Below, one piece after another: positions 16,434 to 24,464 of a stretch of 64,000 bases of DNA. The notes beneath the pieces were generated by a model that ran no database searches, was not told where the DNA came from, and saw nothing but the letters and a program-made list of their open reading frames with translations. The translations under genes and the position numbers were made by a program. Origin of the DNA: JAMIFV01 sp035906055 (lineage in GTDB: Bacteria; Pseudomonadota; Alphaproteobacteria; Rickettsiales; JABCZZ01); the NCBI GenBank assembly GCA_035906055.1, contig JAMIFV010000030.1, positions 1 through 64,000 on the forward strand, read 5' to 3'. The stretch's first letter is position 1. Every line of letters starts with the position of its first letter.

Positions 16434-18078
16434 CATAGAGCAGGCACCGGAAAGGCTGAAACTGCCGCTGGCGGCGCTTGCCGGTCTGGCATGCAGCCTG
16501 CTGGTATATTACCTGCAGGTGCTGTTCGTGCCGTTGCCCACCGCGTTTGAATGGCCGACCGCCGACCAGCTCTTTTCGCTGGAGCGCGCGGTGAACCCGG
16601 GTTTCCTTCCCAATGATTTCACTACCAACAGCACGAGCGACCTGAGCCCGCGCATGGTCCATAACGGGCTCGTGCTGGGTCTCGCGCAGGCTTTCGGCAC
16701 GGATTATTACAGCGTGCTGTTCTATATGAAGTCGGTGTTTCTGGTGCTGTTGCCGGGCCTTATGTTCTACCTGCTGGCGGGCATTGCGCTGGGCGGCGAG
16801 GAAAATCCCGTGCTGCGCTGTGTGAAGTATGTCGTCATCGCGGCGGGTGTGGCGCTGTGCCAGTGGGAACCCGTGGTTAATTACGTCATGTTTGCTTACT
16901 GGCGGCCCATGCCGTTCTGGGGCGCGGCGCAGGCGACCGTGTTTGCTCTTGCATTGCCCGCATGGCTGCTGTTACAGCGAGGCACCAAACCGGCGCTAGT
17001 GGCGGGCGGGTTGCTGCTGATGGCGGCCACGCTGGTGCATGGGGCGAATACGCTGTTCATTTGCGGTTTCATGCTGCTTGCGTCGGAATCGCTGGCGGTC
17101 TTTAAAAAGCGCGTGCTGGTGGTGATAGTCTGCGTGCTGCCCATAGCGCTGCTTACCGATATGCTGATGGGGGACGGGTTTCATCTGCCGGGTAAGGAAT
17201 TCGTCGATCATTATGTGAGGGAGGCGCTCTGCCACCGCCACCATTACCTGCCGGAAGTCTATAACAGGAAGCCGCTGTATCGTGTGCTTGGTGGTCTGGC
17301 GTTGCTTACTGCCATCGCGGCGATGCTGCGCTCGCGCAGGCTGGTGTATATGGGCGGAGCGTTCGCTGTCGCGTATCTTGGCGCGGTGCTGCTGCAATAT
17401 GTCATCGTGTATGTAATACCTACGCGCTCGCTCGTGCTGCTGGGGCCCGTGCGTTTTACGCAGCTTGGCTATTTCATGCTGGTGCTGCAGGGGGCGGGGG
17501 TGGCCATGCAGGCTGTGCGTGCGGGCACGGCACTGGCGCAGCGCTTCAGGCCGCAAATGACGCTTCCCCTTATCGCGCCGCCGCGTGCGCTGGGCTGGGG
17601 CATTGCCGTATTGGTGGCGATGTATGTGGGCGGGGAGTGCCTGCGCAAGGACGAGCCCACTACCACGTTCCGCGCCATGCATGCGCCGCTTTTCACATGG
17701 ATGGAGCAAAACACCGCCCCGCAGGACGTATTCGCCATCCCCATGGGTAAGGGCTGGGAGTTCCTGATCATGACTCCCATGGCAGGCAAGCGCGCCGTGT
17801 TCTTTGCGGCGTATATGGCGTTCAACGACAAGTATTTCGCTGAAACCACCGAGCGCAAGAATTTGCTGTTCGGTTCCGATCAGGAATGGAAAAAGCTGAA
17901 CGTACCGGCGGATGTATTTTATTGCAGCCATCTTGATACGGCGCGCATACGCAAAGCGGCTGCCACCTATCCGCTGCAATGGGTGCTGATGCCTAACGAA
18001 TGCGTGGATAGCCGCCTCGACGGGTTGCCTGTTGCCTTCAGGGACGATGCGTTCTCCATCCTGAAAGTCACCCCGTGA
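16426..18078 (+). CDS. Polytopic membrane protein of the glycan cluster
   Basis: A 550-aa integral membrane protein with about 9-11 hydrophobic segments up to residue 425 and a soluble C-terminal domain of about 125 residues (from FRAMHAPLFTWMEQNT). The layout resembles GT-C-type glycosyltransferases or related DUF6798-like proteins. An acidic patch in the first loop (EWPTADQLFSLERAV) could be catalytic, but no diagnostic motif is clear. It overlaps the preceding dehydrogenase and the following GT2 gene, so it is part of the same operon. Lipid-linked sugar transfer is an inference. Confidence 0.6.
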   Translation: MTNIEQAPERLKLPLAALAGLACSLLVYYLQVLFVPLPTAFEWPTADQLFSLERAVNPGFLPNDFTTNSTSDLSPRMVHNGLVLGLAQAFGTDYYSVLFYMKSVFLVLLPGLMFYLLAGIALGGEENPVLRCVKYVVIAAGVALCQWEPVVNYVMFAYWRPMPFWGAAQATVFALALPAWLLLQRGTKPALVAGGLLLMAATLVHGANTLFICGFMLLASESLAVFKKRVLVVIVCVLPIALLTDMLMGDGFHLPGKEFVDHYVREALCHRHHYLPEVYNRKPLYRVLGGLALLTAIAAMLRSRRLVYMGGAFAVAYLGAVLLQYVIVYVIPTRSLVLLGPVRFTQLGYFMLVLQGAGVAMQAVRAGTALAQRFRPQMTLPLIAPPRALGWGIAVLVAMYVGGECLRKDEPTTTFRAMHAPLFTWMEQNTAPQDVFAIPMGKGWEFLIMTPMAGKRAVFFAAYMAFNDKYFAETTERKNLLFGSDQEWKKLNVPADVFYCSHLDTARIRKAAATYPLQWVLMPNECVDSRLDGLPVAFRDDAFSILKVTP

Positions 18079-18773
18079 AATACTCGCTCGTTATTCCCTG
18101 CTACAACGAAGCCCTCAACCTGCCGGGGTTGCTGCAGGCATGCGCGGCAGCGGTAGGGGCGCGCACGGATATCGAAGTGGTGCTGGTCAATAACGGCTCG
18201 CGCGACAACAGCGCGCAGGTGTTTGCCGAACTGCTGCCGCGTTATACGTTCGCAAGGCTGGCGGTGGTGGAGGTAAATCAGGGCTATGGTTTCGGCATCC
18301 TCACGGGCCTGCGCGCCGCGCAAGGTGAGTGGATCGGCTGGACACATGCGGACCTGCAGACCGACCCTGCGGATGCGGTGGCTATTTTTAATCGTATCGC
18401 CGCGTCAGGCGGGAAGGCGCTTTATAAAGGCAGGCGCCATGGACGCAGTGCGTTCGACCTGCTGTTCACCGTAGGCATGTCCTTCTGCGCAAGCCTGCTG
18501 CTGCGCATGCCGCTATGGGACATCAACGCCCAGCCCACTATCTTCCCGCGCAGCTTTTTTGCGTCATGGCAGGAGCCGCCGCATGATTTCTCCCTCGATC
18601 TCTACGCCTATTACCTTGGCCGCCATAGCGGCCTTGGGGTGAAGCGCCATCCGGTGTTCTTCGGCAAACGCGTGGCGGGCACGGCGCATCTGGACAGTCT
18701 CAGCGCCAAGCTGCGTTATTCAAAACGCACCATTGCTTATATTCTGGCGTTGATGAAGCGCGGGATACGTTAG
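18075..18773 (+). CDS. Family 2 glycosyltransferase
   Basis: A 232-aa GT2 (GT-A fold) enzyme. It has the opening YSLVIPCYNEALNLPGLL, the nucleotide-binding VVLVNNGSRDNSAQ and the metal-binding segment WTHADLQTDP (HAD in place of DxD). It lacks membrane segments at the C-terminus, unlike full-length dolichyl-phosphate-mannose-synthase-like proteins. It overlaps the polytopic membrane protein by four bases, a pairing typical of lipid-linked sugar donors feeding a GT-C enzyme. Confidence 0.83.
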   Translation: MKYSLVIPCYNEALNLPGLLQACAAAVGARTDIEVVLVNNGSRDNSAQVFAELLPRYTFARLAVVEVNQGYGFGILTGLRAAQGEWIGWTHADLQTDPADAVAIFNRIAASGGKALYKGRRHGRSAFDLLFTVGMSFCASLLLRMPLWDINAQPTIFPRSFFASWQEPPHDFSLDLYAYYLGRHSGLGVKRHPVFFGKRVAGTAHLDSLSAKLRYSKRTIAYILALMKRGIR

Positions 18774-18796
18774 GCTCCGCACTTCACAGGACTTTT

Positions 18797-19075
18797 CTAC
18801 GAATAAAAAATAATCAGGTTGCGCAGGAACTGCAGGCCCAGCAGCGCGATGATCGGCGAAATGTCAATGCTGCCAAGATCCGGAATGCGTTTGCGGATGG
18901 GGCGGATCACCGGGTCGGTTAAACGGAACAGTGCGAAGTTGATACGCTGCACTATCGGCTGGTGGCGGTTGACGATGCCGAACGAGATAAGCAGGCTCAG
19001 TACCACCCACGCTATCAGTACGTAATTGTACAGATCAATGATGGTGACCAAAAGCTGGGTGAAGGGATTAATCAT
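18797..19075 (-). CDS. YggT family membrane protein
   Basis: 92 aa with two YggT-type membrane segments, MINPFTQLLVTIIDLYNYVLIAW at the start and a second hydrophobic helix at the end. The family signature DPVIRPIRKRIPDLGSIDIS lies between them. The family is linked to osmotic and cation homeostasis and to division-site membrane organisation. The start is ATG 19075. It is convergent with the glycosyltransferase gene and divergent from mraZ. Confidence 0.88.
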   Translation of the reverse strand: MINPFTQLLVTIIDLYNYVLIAWVVLSLLISFGIVNRHQPIVQRINFALFRLTDPVIRPIRKRIPDLGSIDISPIIALLGLQFLRNLIIFYS

Positions 19076-19287
19076 GGGCAGTATTGTGCATTGGATACAA
19101 TGGTTTTGCAACTAAAACCCTATTAATCCTTGTTATACCGACGTAAGCCCGCACTCAGCCCATAAGATATGCCTCTTTCAGGGCTGTTAAGGGATAGTTC
19201 CCATAAAAAGATTTTGCACACTGAATATGTTGCGCGATTACAGGGTAATTGCCGCCTCTCTTTTTCCAGAAAAACCCGCCTTTTTGC

Positions 19288-19316
19288 TTGACCGGTGGCG
19301 TTTTCAGGCCTACTTT
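19288..19316 (+). promoter_or_regulatory. Candidate sigma-70 promoter for the dcw cluster
   Basis: TTGACC (19288-19293) and TACTTT (19311-19316) are separated by 17 bases and lie about 70 bases before the mraZ start. The inferred transcription start falls within the MraZ-box array, as expected for autoregulation. Confidence 0.55.
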
Positions 19317-19350
19317 CCCATCTAGAACCATAAAAACCCATACTATCCCA
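19316..19350 (-). promoter_or_regulatory. mraZ: MraZ-type box array upstream of mraZ
   Basis: Read on the minus strand, the boxes TGGGA, TGGGT, TGGTT and TGGGA recur with exactly 10-bp periodicity (plus-strand boxes ending at 19350, 19340, 19330 and 19320). MraZ is known to bind TGGGN repeats spaced by five bases in front of its own gene. The third box is degenerate. The array overlaps the -10 element and the expected start of transcription, fitting autorepression. I have not verified the usual orientation of the boxes in other genomes. Confidence 0.6.
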
Positions 19351-19385
19351 AAAAAACCAAAACGGTTCACAAGACGGGCAAGGCA

Positions 19386-19859
19386 ATGTTGTTTCTCTCA
19401 ACGTTCCAGAACAAGATTGATAAGAAGGGGCGCGTGTCCGTTCCCGCTACCTTCCGTGCTGCGCTCGTGAAAGCCTCCGGCCAGGGCGAAGATTTCTCCG
19501 GCATCATCGCGTATGCATCCTTCATTAACCGCTGTGTTGAAGCCTGCGGCATCGGGCGCATCCGCAAGCTCTCCGAGCGTATCGAATCGCTCGACCCGTT
19601 CTCCGAAGAGCGCGACGCGTTCGCCACCACTATCCTTGGCGGCAGCGTGCAATTGCCGTTCGACGGGGAGGGGCGTGTCATGCTTACCGAGTCGCTCATC
19701 GGCGTGGCCGGTCTTTCCGATATGGCTTTGTTCGTGGGCAAGGGCGAGACGTTTGAAGTGTGGGAGCCAAAGGCATTTGAAGAATACGCCGTGCGCTCAC
19801 GTGAGCTTGCGCGCGAGAAGCGCCTGCGCCTGCGCGGCGATACGGGGGGTGCGCAATGA
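19386..19859 (+). CDS. mraZ: Transcriptional regulator MraZ
   Basis: A 157-aa MraZ/AbrB-fold protein, the first gene of the dcw cluster and its autoregulator. It contains two MraZ domains: FQNKIDKKGRVSVPATFR near the start and GEGRVMLTESLIGVAGL in the second half. It forms ring-shaped oligomers that bind direct repeats in front of its own gene, and candidate boxes are present at 19316-19350. The stop overlaps the rsmH start (ATGA). Confidence 0.95.
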   Translation: MLFLSTFQNKIDKKGRVSVPATFRAALVKASGQGEDFSGIIAYASFINRCVEACGIGRIRKLSERIESLDPFSEERDAFATTILGGSVQLPFDGEGRVMLTESLIGVAGLSDMALFVGKGETFEVWEPKAFEEYAVRSRELAREKRLRLRGDTGGAQ

Positions 19860-20860
19860 GCACTGAACAGCCCCGTATGCATGGAGGAGTTCTTCGCGAC
19901 GACCCCGCAGGCGTTTCTCCTCATATATCCGTGATGATTAACGAGGTTATCACCGCGATGCAGCCCGTGGACGGCGAGATATATGTGGACGGCACGTTCG
20001 GCGCAGGCGGCTATACGCGTGCGCTGCTCGAAAAAGCGCAGTGCACTGTCTATGCGATCGACCGCGACCCCAGTGTTGCGGTGTTCGCCGAAAAGCTGAC
20101 GCGCGAATTCCCCGGCCGTTTCTTCTGGCTGCTCGGCTCCTTCTCCGATATGCTGGAATTGCTGGCGGCCAGGGGCGTGAATTCCGTCAACGGCATCGTG
20201 CTGGATATCGGCGTATCCTCCATGCAGCTTGACAGGGCGGAGCGCGGCTTCTCCTTTCGTTTTGACGGCCCCCTCGATATGCGTATGGCGGATTCCGGTA
20301 TCACCGCTGCCGATGTGGTGAACAGGACCGAGGAGGAAGACCTCGCCAATATTATTTACCAGTTGGGTGAAGAGCGTGAGTCGCGCCGTGTGGCGCGTGC
20401 TATCGTGCGTGCACGCGCTGAAGCTCCGATCACCACCACAACGCAACTGGCTGAAATCGTGCGCAAGATCGTGCGCGGCGGCAAGGGTATCGACGGCGCA
20501 ACGCGCACGTTTCAGGCATTGCGCATTTATGTGAATGACGAGCTGGGTGAGCTCACCCGTGCTCTGGATGCGGCGGAAACGCTTCTGGCTCCGGGGGGAA
20601 GGCTCATCGTGGTCACTTTCCATTCGCTGGAAGACCGCATCGTTAAACAGTTTTTACAGTCGCGTTCTGGCGAGACTAGGGGAGGCTCACGCCACCTGCC
20701 GCCTGTTGGGGCAACCCAACCGGGGGCTTCTGGCAACCTCCCCACTTTTTTTCTCCCCGGCAAAAAACCCGTTCAGTCCTCAGAAGCTGAAGCCGATATC
20801 AACCCCCGCGCACGTTCCGCAAAACTGCGCGCAGCCACAAGGACCGAGGTAGTCGTATGA
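19856..20860 (+). CDS. rsmH: 16S rRNA m4C1402 methyltransferase RsmH
   Basis: RsmH (MraW) methylates N4 of C1402 in 16S rRNA. The S-adenosylmethionine site is in YVDGTFGAGGYTRALL, and downstream marks include VLDIGVSSMQLDRAERGFSF and VVTFHSLEDRIVKQF. At 334 aa it is near the usual length, but the N-terminus is about 15-20 residues longer than expected before HISVM. That extra part (PRMHGGVLRDDPAGV) is encoded by a copy of an interspersed repeat (19870-19916). It overlaps mraZ and ftsL by four bases each. Confidence 0.96.
   Translation: MSTEQPRMHGGVLRDDPAGVSPHISVMINEVITAMQPVDGEIYVDGTFGAGGYTRALLEKAQCTVYAIDRDPSVAVFAEKLTREFPGRFFWLLGSFSDMLELLAARGVNSVNGIVLDIGVSSMQLDRAERGFSFRFDGPLDMRMADSGITAADVVNRTEEEDLANIIYQLGEERESRRVARAIVRARAEAPITTTTQLAEIVRKIVRGGKGIDGATRTFQALRIYVNDELGELTRALDAAETLLAPGGRLIVVTFHSLEDRIVKQFLQSRSGETRGGSRHLPPVGATQPGASGNLPTFFLPGKKPVQSSEAEADINPRARSAKLRAATRTEVVV
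19870..19916 (+). repeat. Interspersed coding repeat, copy A (inside rsmH)
   Basis: This stretch (CCCCGTATGCATGGAGGAG, then TTCTTCGCGACGACCCCGCA) matches the repeat copies at 47403-47477, 51509-51578 and 53178-53263. The shared core is CGACGACCCCGCA. Here it is in frame in the N-terminal extension of RsmH and lacks the 3' hairpin seen in the other copies. Confidence 0.7.
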
Positions 20861-21237
20861 TGTTCCGCCCTGCAACCATAGTATGGATGTTATTACTTGC
20901 GAGCGGCTTCGTGGGCCTTTATACCGTCAAATATAAGGTACAGGCGGTCAAGGCGGAAGTGGTGGCTACAGAGCGTAAATTGCTGGAAGAAAAGCGTAAC
21001 CTGCATGTGCTTGAGGCGGAATGGGCTTATCTGACAAGGCCCGAACGCCTTGCGCAGCTTTCAGCAAAATATCTCCAGCTTGAATCGGCCAGCGGCATAC
21101 AGCTTGCCGACTATAACCGCCTGCCTATCGGTAATCCGGCAGACGTGATGATCCGCCTTGCTGCTCAAAAGGCGAAAACGAAGCCTGCGACAGCGGGCTT
21201 TGTCGCTGTAGCCAGCGGAGCGCCCAATGCACGCTGA
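20857..21237 (+). CDS. ftsL: Cell division protein FtsL
   Basis: A 126-aa bitopic division protein: short N-terminus, one membrane segment (about 6-22), then a heptad-rich periplasmic coiled coil (YKVQAVKAEVVATERKLLEE) and the conserved YLTRPERLAQLSAKYLQL block. FtsL joins FtsB and FtsQ and activates FtsWI. It overlaps rsmH (four bases) and ftsI (11 bases). The Ala/Lys-rich tail is poorly conserved in this family. Confidence 0.92.
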   Translation: MMFRPATIVWMLLLASGFVGLYTVKYKVQAVKAEVVATERKLLEEKRNLHVLEAEWAYLTRPERLAQLSAKYLQLESASGIQLADYNRLPIGNPADVMIRLAAQKAKTKPATAGFVAVASGAPNAR

Positions 21238-22999
21238 CGGGACCTGCGAAAAAGCATATGGCGGGCGGGTCATCCAGCGTGAAAGCAGCAGTAAGAAACT
21301 CTTCGAGCAGGGGCGCATCCGCCTCGTGTGCATAACCACCGCCTTTGCGCTGGCCTATGGTGCCATCGCCTGCAGGCTGGTGGAAGTTACCCTCAATAAA
21401 AGTGATGCGGTTGCGCAGGCTCCCGCCGCGCCTATCAAGGCAAGTGTTGACCTGCAGGAAGAGGTTACCGCGCCGCTGACGCTGGTGCGTGGTGATATTG
21501 TTGACAGAAACGGTGAAGTATTGGCAACAACCCTTTCAACGCAATCGCTTTTTGCTAACCCCAAGGATCTGCTTGATGCAGAGGATACGGCTAAAAAACT
21601 GAGCAAAGTACTGCCCGATGTAAAGCAGGACGACCTGCTCAGGAAGCTTAAAAAAGGAAACACCTTCGTCTGGGTGAAGCGCAACCTTACCCCGGTGGAA
21701 CAGCGCAAGGTGAACAATCTGGGCATTCCGGGGCTCTATTTCCAGCCGGAGCAGAAGCGCGTCTATCCGCAGACCAACCTGCTTTCGCATGTGCTGGGCT
21801 ATGTGGGGCTGGACAATGAAGGCCTCGCAGGCATGGAGCGCTACTACGACAAGAAACTGCGCGATACTGCTGAAAATAAAGAACCGCTGGCGCTTTCCAT
21901 TGATGTGCGCGTGCAGAACATCGTTTATGAAGCGCTGAAGAAAGGCGTGGATGCCTCACGGGCCATCGGTGCCACCGGCATCGTGGCGGATGTGCATACG
22001 GGTGAAATCATCGCCATGGTCAATCTGCCGGATTTCGACCCGCACCAGTCAGGGCCTGCCAGTTCCAAGGGGCATTTCAATCGCGCGACACTTGGCACCT
22101 ATGAACTGGGGTCTACTTTTAAAACGTTCACCACTGCCATGGCGCTTGATTACGGCACCGCCAACCTCAACACCAATTACGACGCCACGCGTCCCCTCAA
22201 ATATGGCCGCTTCACTATCAGTGATGCGCATCCTGAAAACCGCTGGCTTTCCGTAGCGGAAGTGTACACCTATTCGTCCAATATCGGCACAGTGCGCATG
22301 ATCATGGATGTTGGCGCAAAGCGCCAGCAGGAGTTCCTGCGCAAGATTGGCATGATGGACCCGCTGAAGCTTGAGCTGCCGGAACTCGGTTCGCCGCAAT
22401 ATCCCTCGCCGGAGAACTGGAAAGATATCAACATGGCGACCATTTCCTACGGGCAGGGCATCTCGGTGACGCCGCTGCATCTGGTGCGCGCGTTCTCGGC
22501 GATCGTCAATGGCGGCGAGCTTTTTCCGCTGACGCTTATCAAAGACAGCAACCAGCGCATAAAAGCCGAACGTGTCATCTCTGAAAAAACCTCCATGCAG
22601 ATGCGCAGGCTCATGCGCATGGTGGTGGAACATGGCACCGCCAAAAAGGCCGACGTTAAGGGCTATCGCGTGGGCGGCAAGACCGGCACCGCTGAGAAAG
22701 TGTCCAGCTCCGGCGGGTATAACGCGCATGCCAAGCTTGCGTTGCTTATCTCCGCATTCCCTACAGACGACCCCAAATATATAGTGCTGGCCATCATTGA
22801 TGAGCCCAAGCCCACCAAGGCCACTTATGGCTTCGCCACCGGCGGCTGGAATGCGGCGCCCGTGGTCAACGAGATTATCAGCCGTATCGGGCCGCTGCTC
22901 GGTGTGGAGCCGAAGTTCGACGAGATACCAGAAGACAACGTGAACAAGTACTGGGTGGATAACGCTAACCGGAAATTTGCCCATGCCGTATCTAACTGA
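21227..22999 (+). CDS. ftsI: Septal peptidoglycan transpeptidase FtsI (PBP3)
   Basis: A class B penicillin-binding protein of 590 aa that cross-links septal peptidoglycan with FtsW. One membrane segment (about 33-52) precedes the pedestal domain. The transpeptidase motifs are complete: SxxK Ser296-Thr-Phe-Lys299, SxN Ser350-Ser-Asn352 and KTG Lys485-Thr-Gly. The start overlaps ftsL. The murE start lies inside its last codons. Confidence 0.97.
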   Translation: MHADGTCEKAYGGRVIQRESSSKKLFEQGRIRLVCITTAFALAYGAIACRLVEVTLNKSDAVAQAPAAPIKASVDLQEEVTAPLTLVRGDIVDRNGEVLATTLSTQSLFANPKDLLDAEDTAKKLSKVLPDVKQDDLLRKLKKGNTFVWVKRNLTPVEQRKVNNLGIPGLYFQPEQKRVYPQTNLLSHVLGYVGLDNEGLAGMERYYDKKLRDTAENKEPLALSIDVRVQNIVYEALKKGVDASRAIGATGIVADVHTGEIIAMVNLPDFDPHQSGPASSKGHFNRATLGTYELGSTFKTFTTAMALDYGTANLNTNYDATRPLKYGRFTISDAHPENRWLSVAEVYTYSSNIGTVRMIMDVGAKRQQEFLRKIGMMDPLKLELPELGSPQYPSPENWKDINMATISYGQGISVTPLHLVRAFSAIVNGGELFPLTLIKDSNQRIKAERVISEKTSMQMRRLMRMVVEHGTAKKADVKGYRVGGKTGTAEKVSSSGGYNAHAKLALLISAFPTDDPKYIVLAIIDEPKPTKATYGFATGGWNAAPVVNEIISRIGPLLGVEPKFDEIPEDNVNKYWVDNANRKFAHAVSN

Positions 23000-24464
23000 G
23001 ATAGTCGCCGCGTATGGCGGTGCGGTCTCTATCGAGGGTAACGCCGAGCAGCTTGCCATCACTTGCGTCGTCTCCGATTCCCGCCAGGTAAAGCAGGGCG
23101 CTTTGTTCGTCGCCGTGCGCGGCACGCAGGAAGACGGCAGTATCTACGCGCTGGATGCCGTGGCGCAGGGCGCGGTGGCCGTGGTGCTGGATGACAACGA
23201 AAAACTCGTGCTGCCCAAGTCCATCGTGGTGGTGCGTGTAAGTAATACGAGGCTGGCGCTTTCCCGATTCGCCGGGGCTTTTTATACGCCGCAGCCGCCG
23301 CGCATTGCCGCCGTGACCGGCACGGACGGAAAAACCTCCACGGCGGAATTTTTCCGCCAGCTGTGGCAGATGAGCTTTAAGAAAGCCGCGTCTATCGGCA
23401 CGCTGGGGGTGACAGGGCCGGAGGGGGCTTTGCCGTACCCTGCGATCAATACCACGCCCGACCCCGTGCTCATGCACCGCACGCTGGCCGATCTCGCAAG
23501 GGATGGGTTCGGTTATGTGTCGGTGGAAGCCTCCAGCCATGGCCTGCACCAATATCGCCTCGACGGAATGCATATCACCGCCGCCGCATTCACCAACCTC
23601 ACGCGCGACCATCTGGATTACCACGGCACGCAGGAGGCTTATTTTGAGGCCAAGCGCAGGCTGTTTTCCGACGTGCTCGATCCGGGCGGAATCGCGGTGC
23701 TCAATGCCGACGATGTGCGCTTTGAATCCCTCAACCGCGTGTGCATGGAGCGCAAGCTCCGCACGATACGTTACGGCTTCGCGGGCAAGGAATTCCGCAT
23801 CAAGAAGATCAACGCCACGCTGGACGGTCTTGCCGTGCAGGCGGAGCTGATGGGAAAATCCTACCATTTCATGATGCATATGGTGGGAAAATTCCAGGCG
23901 ATGAATGCGCTGGCGGCGCTGGGGTTGTATGTGGGCTGCGGCGGCGATCTGGAAGAAGCACTCAAGCATCTGCCGCACCTGCAGAGCGTGCCGGGGCGCC
24001 TGGAAAAAGTGGCCGAGCATCCCGGTGGCGCGCCGGTGTTCGTGGATTACGCGCATACACCCGCGGCTTTGGCTAACGTGCTGAACACCCTTAAAGACCA
24101 TGTGAAGAATGAGTTGGTCGTGGTGTTCGGCTGCGGCGGCGACCGCGACAAAGGCAAACGCCCGGAGATGGGGCGTGTGGCGTCGGAAATCGCTGACCGC
24201 GTGATCGTGACCGACGACAACCCGCGCAGTGAAGACCCGGCCTCCATCCGCAAAGGGATTTTACGCGCAGCCACGCACGGTGAAGAAATAGGCGACCGTG
24301 CGGAAGCCATCGACACGGCGGTGAAAAGCCTGCAATCAGGCGATGTGCTGCTGCTGGCAGGCAAGGGGCATGAAAAAACGCAGACCATTGCGGGTAATAC
24401 CTATCCGTTCGACGATGCGGACGTGGCGCGGCAGGCCGTGCGCGCCAGTGGAGGCAAGGCATGA
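22983..24464 (+). CDS. murE: UDP-MurNAc-tripeptide synthetase MurE (meso-DAP adding)
   Basis: 493 aa from ATG 22983. MurE adds the third stem residue to UDP-MurNAc-L-Ala-D-Glu. The P-loop reads TGTDGKTSTAEF, with Asp instead of the more usual Asn. The substrate-selecting motif TDDNPRSEDP is the meso-diaminopimelate type. The carbamylated-lysine region and FVDYAHTPAAL are present. The start lies inside ftsI and the stop overlaps murF (ATGA). Confidence 0.96.
   Translation: MPYLTEIVAAYGGAVSIEGNAEQLAITCVVSDSRQVKQGALFVAVRGTQEDGSIYALDAVAQGAVAVVLDDNEKLVLPKSIVVVRVSNTRLALSRFAGAFYTPQPPRIAAVTGTDGKTSTAEFFRQLWQMSFKKAASIGTLGVTGPEGALPYPAINTTPDPVLMHRTLADLARDGFGYVSVEASSHGLHQYRLDGMHITAAAFTNLTRDHLDYHGTQEAYFEAKRRLFSDVLDPGGIAVLNADDVRFESLNRVCMERKLRTIRYGFAGKEFRIKKINATLDGLAVQAELMGKSYHFMMHMVGKFQAMNALAALGLYVGCGGDLEEALKHLPHLQSVPGRLEKVAEHPGGAPVFVDYAHTPAALANVLNTLKDHVKNELVVVFGCGGDRDKGKRPEMGRVASEIADRVIVTDDNPRSEDPASIRKGILRAATHGEEIGDRAEAIDTAVKSLQSGDVLLLAGKGHEKTQTIAGNTYPFDDADVARQAVRASGGKA

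Noticed and set aside
19123..19401. A minus-strand frame of 92 codons upstream of mraZ
   Set aside because: It coincides with the promoter and MraZ-box region, is low in GC and gives no recognisable product.
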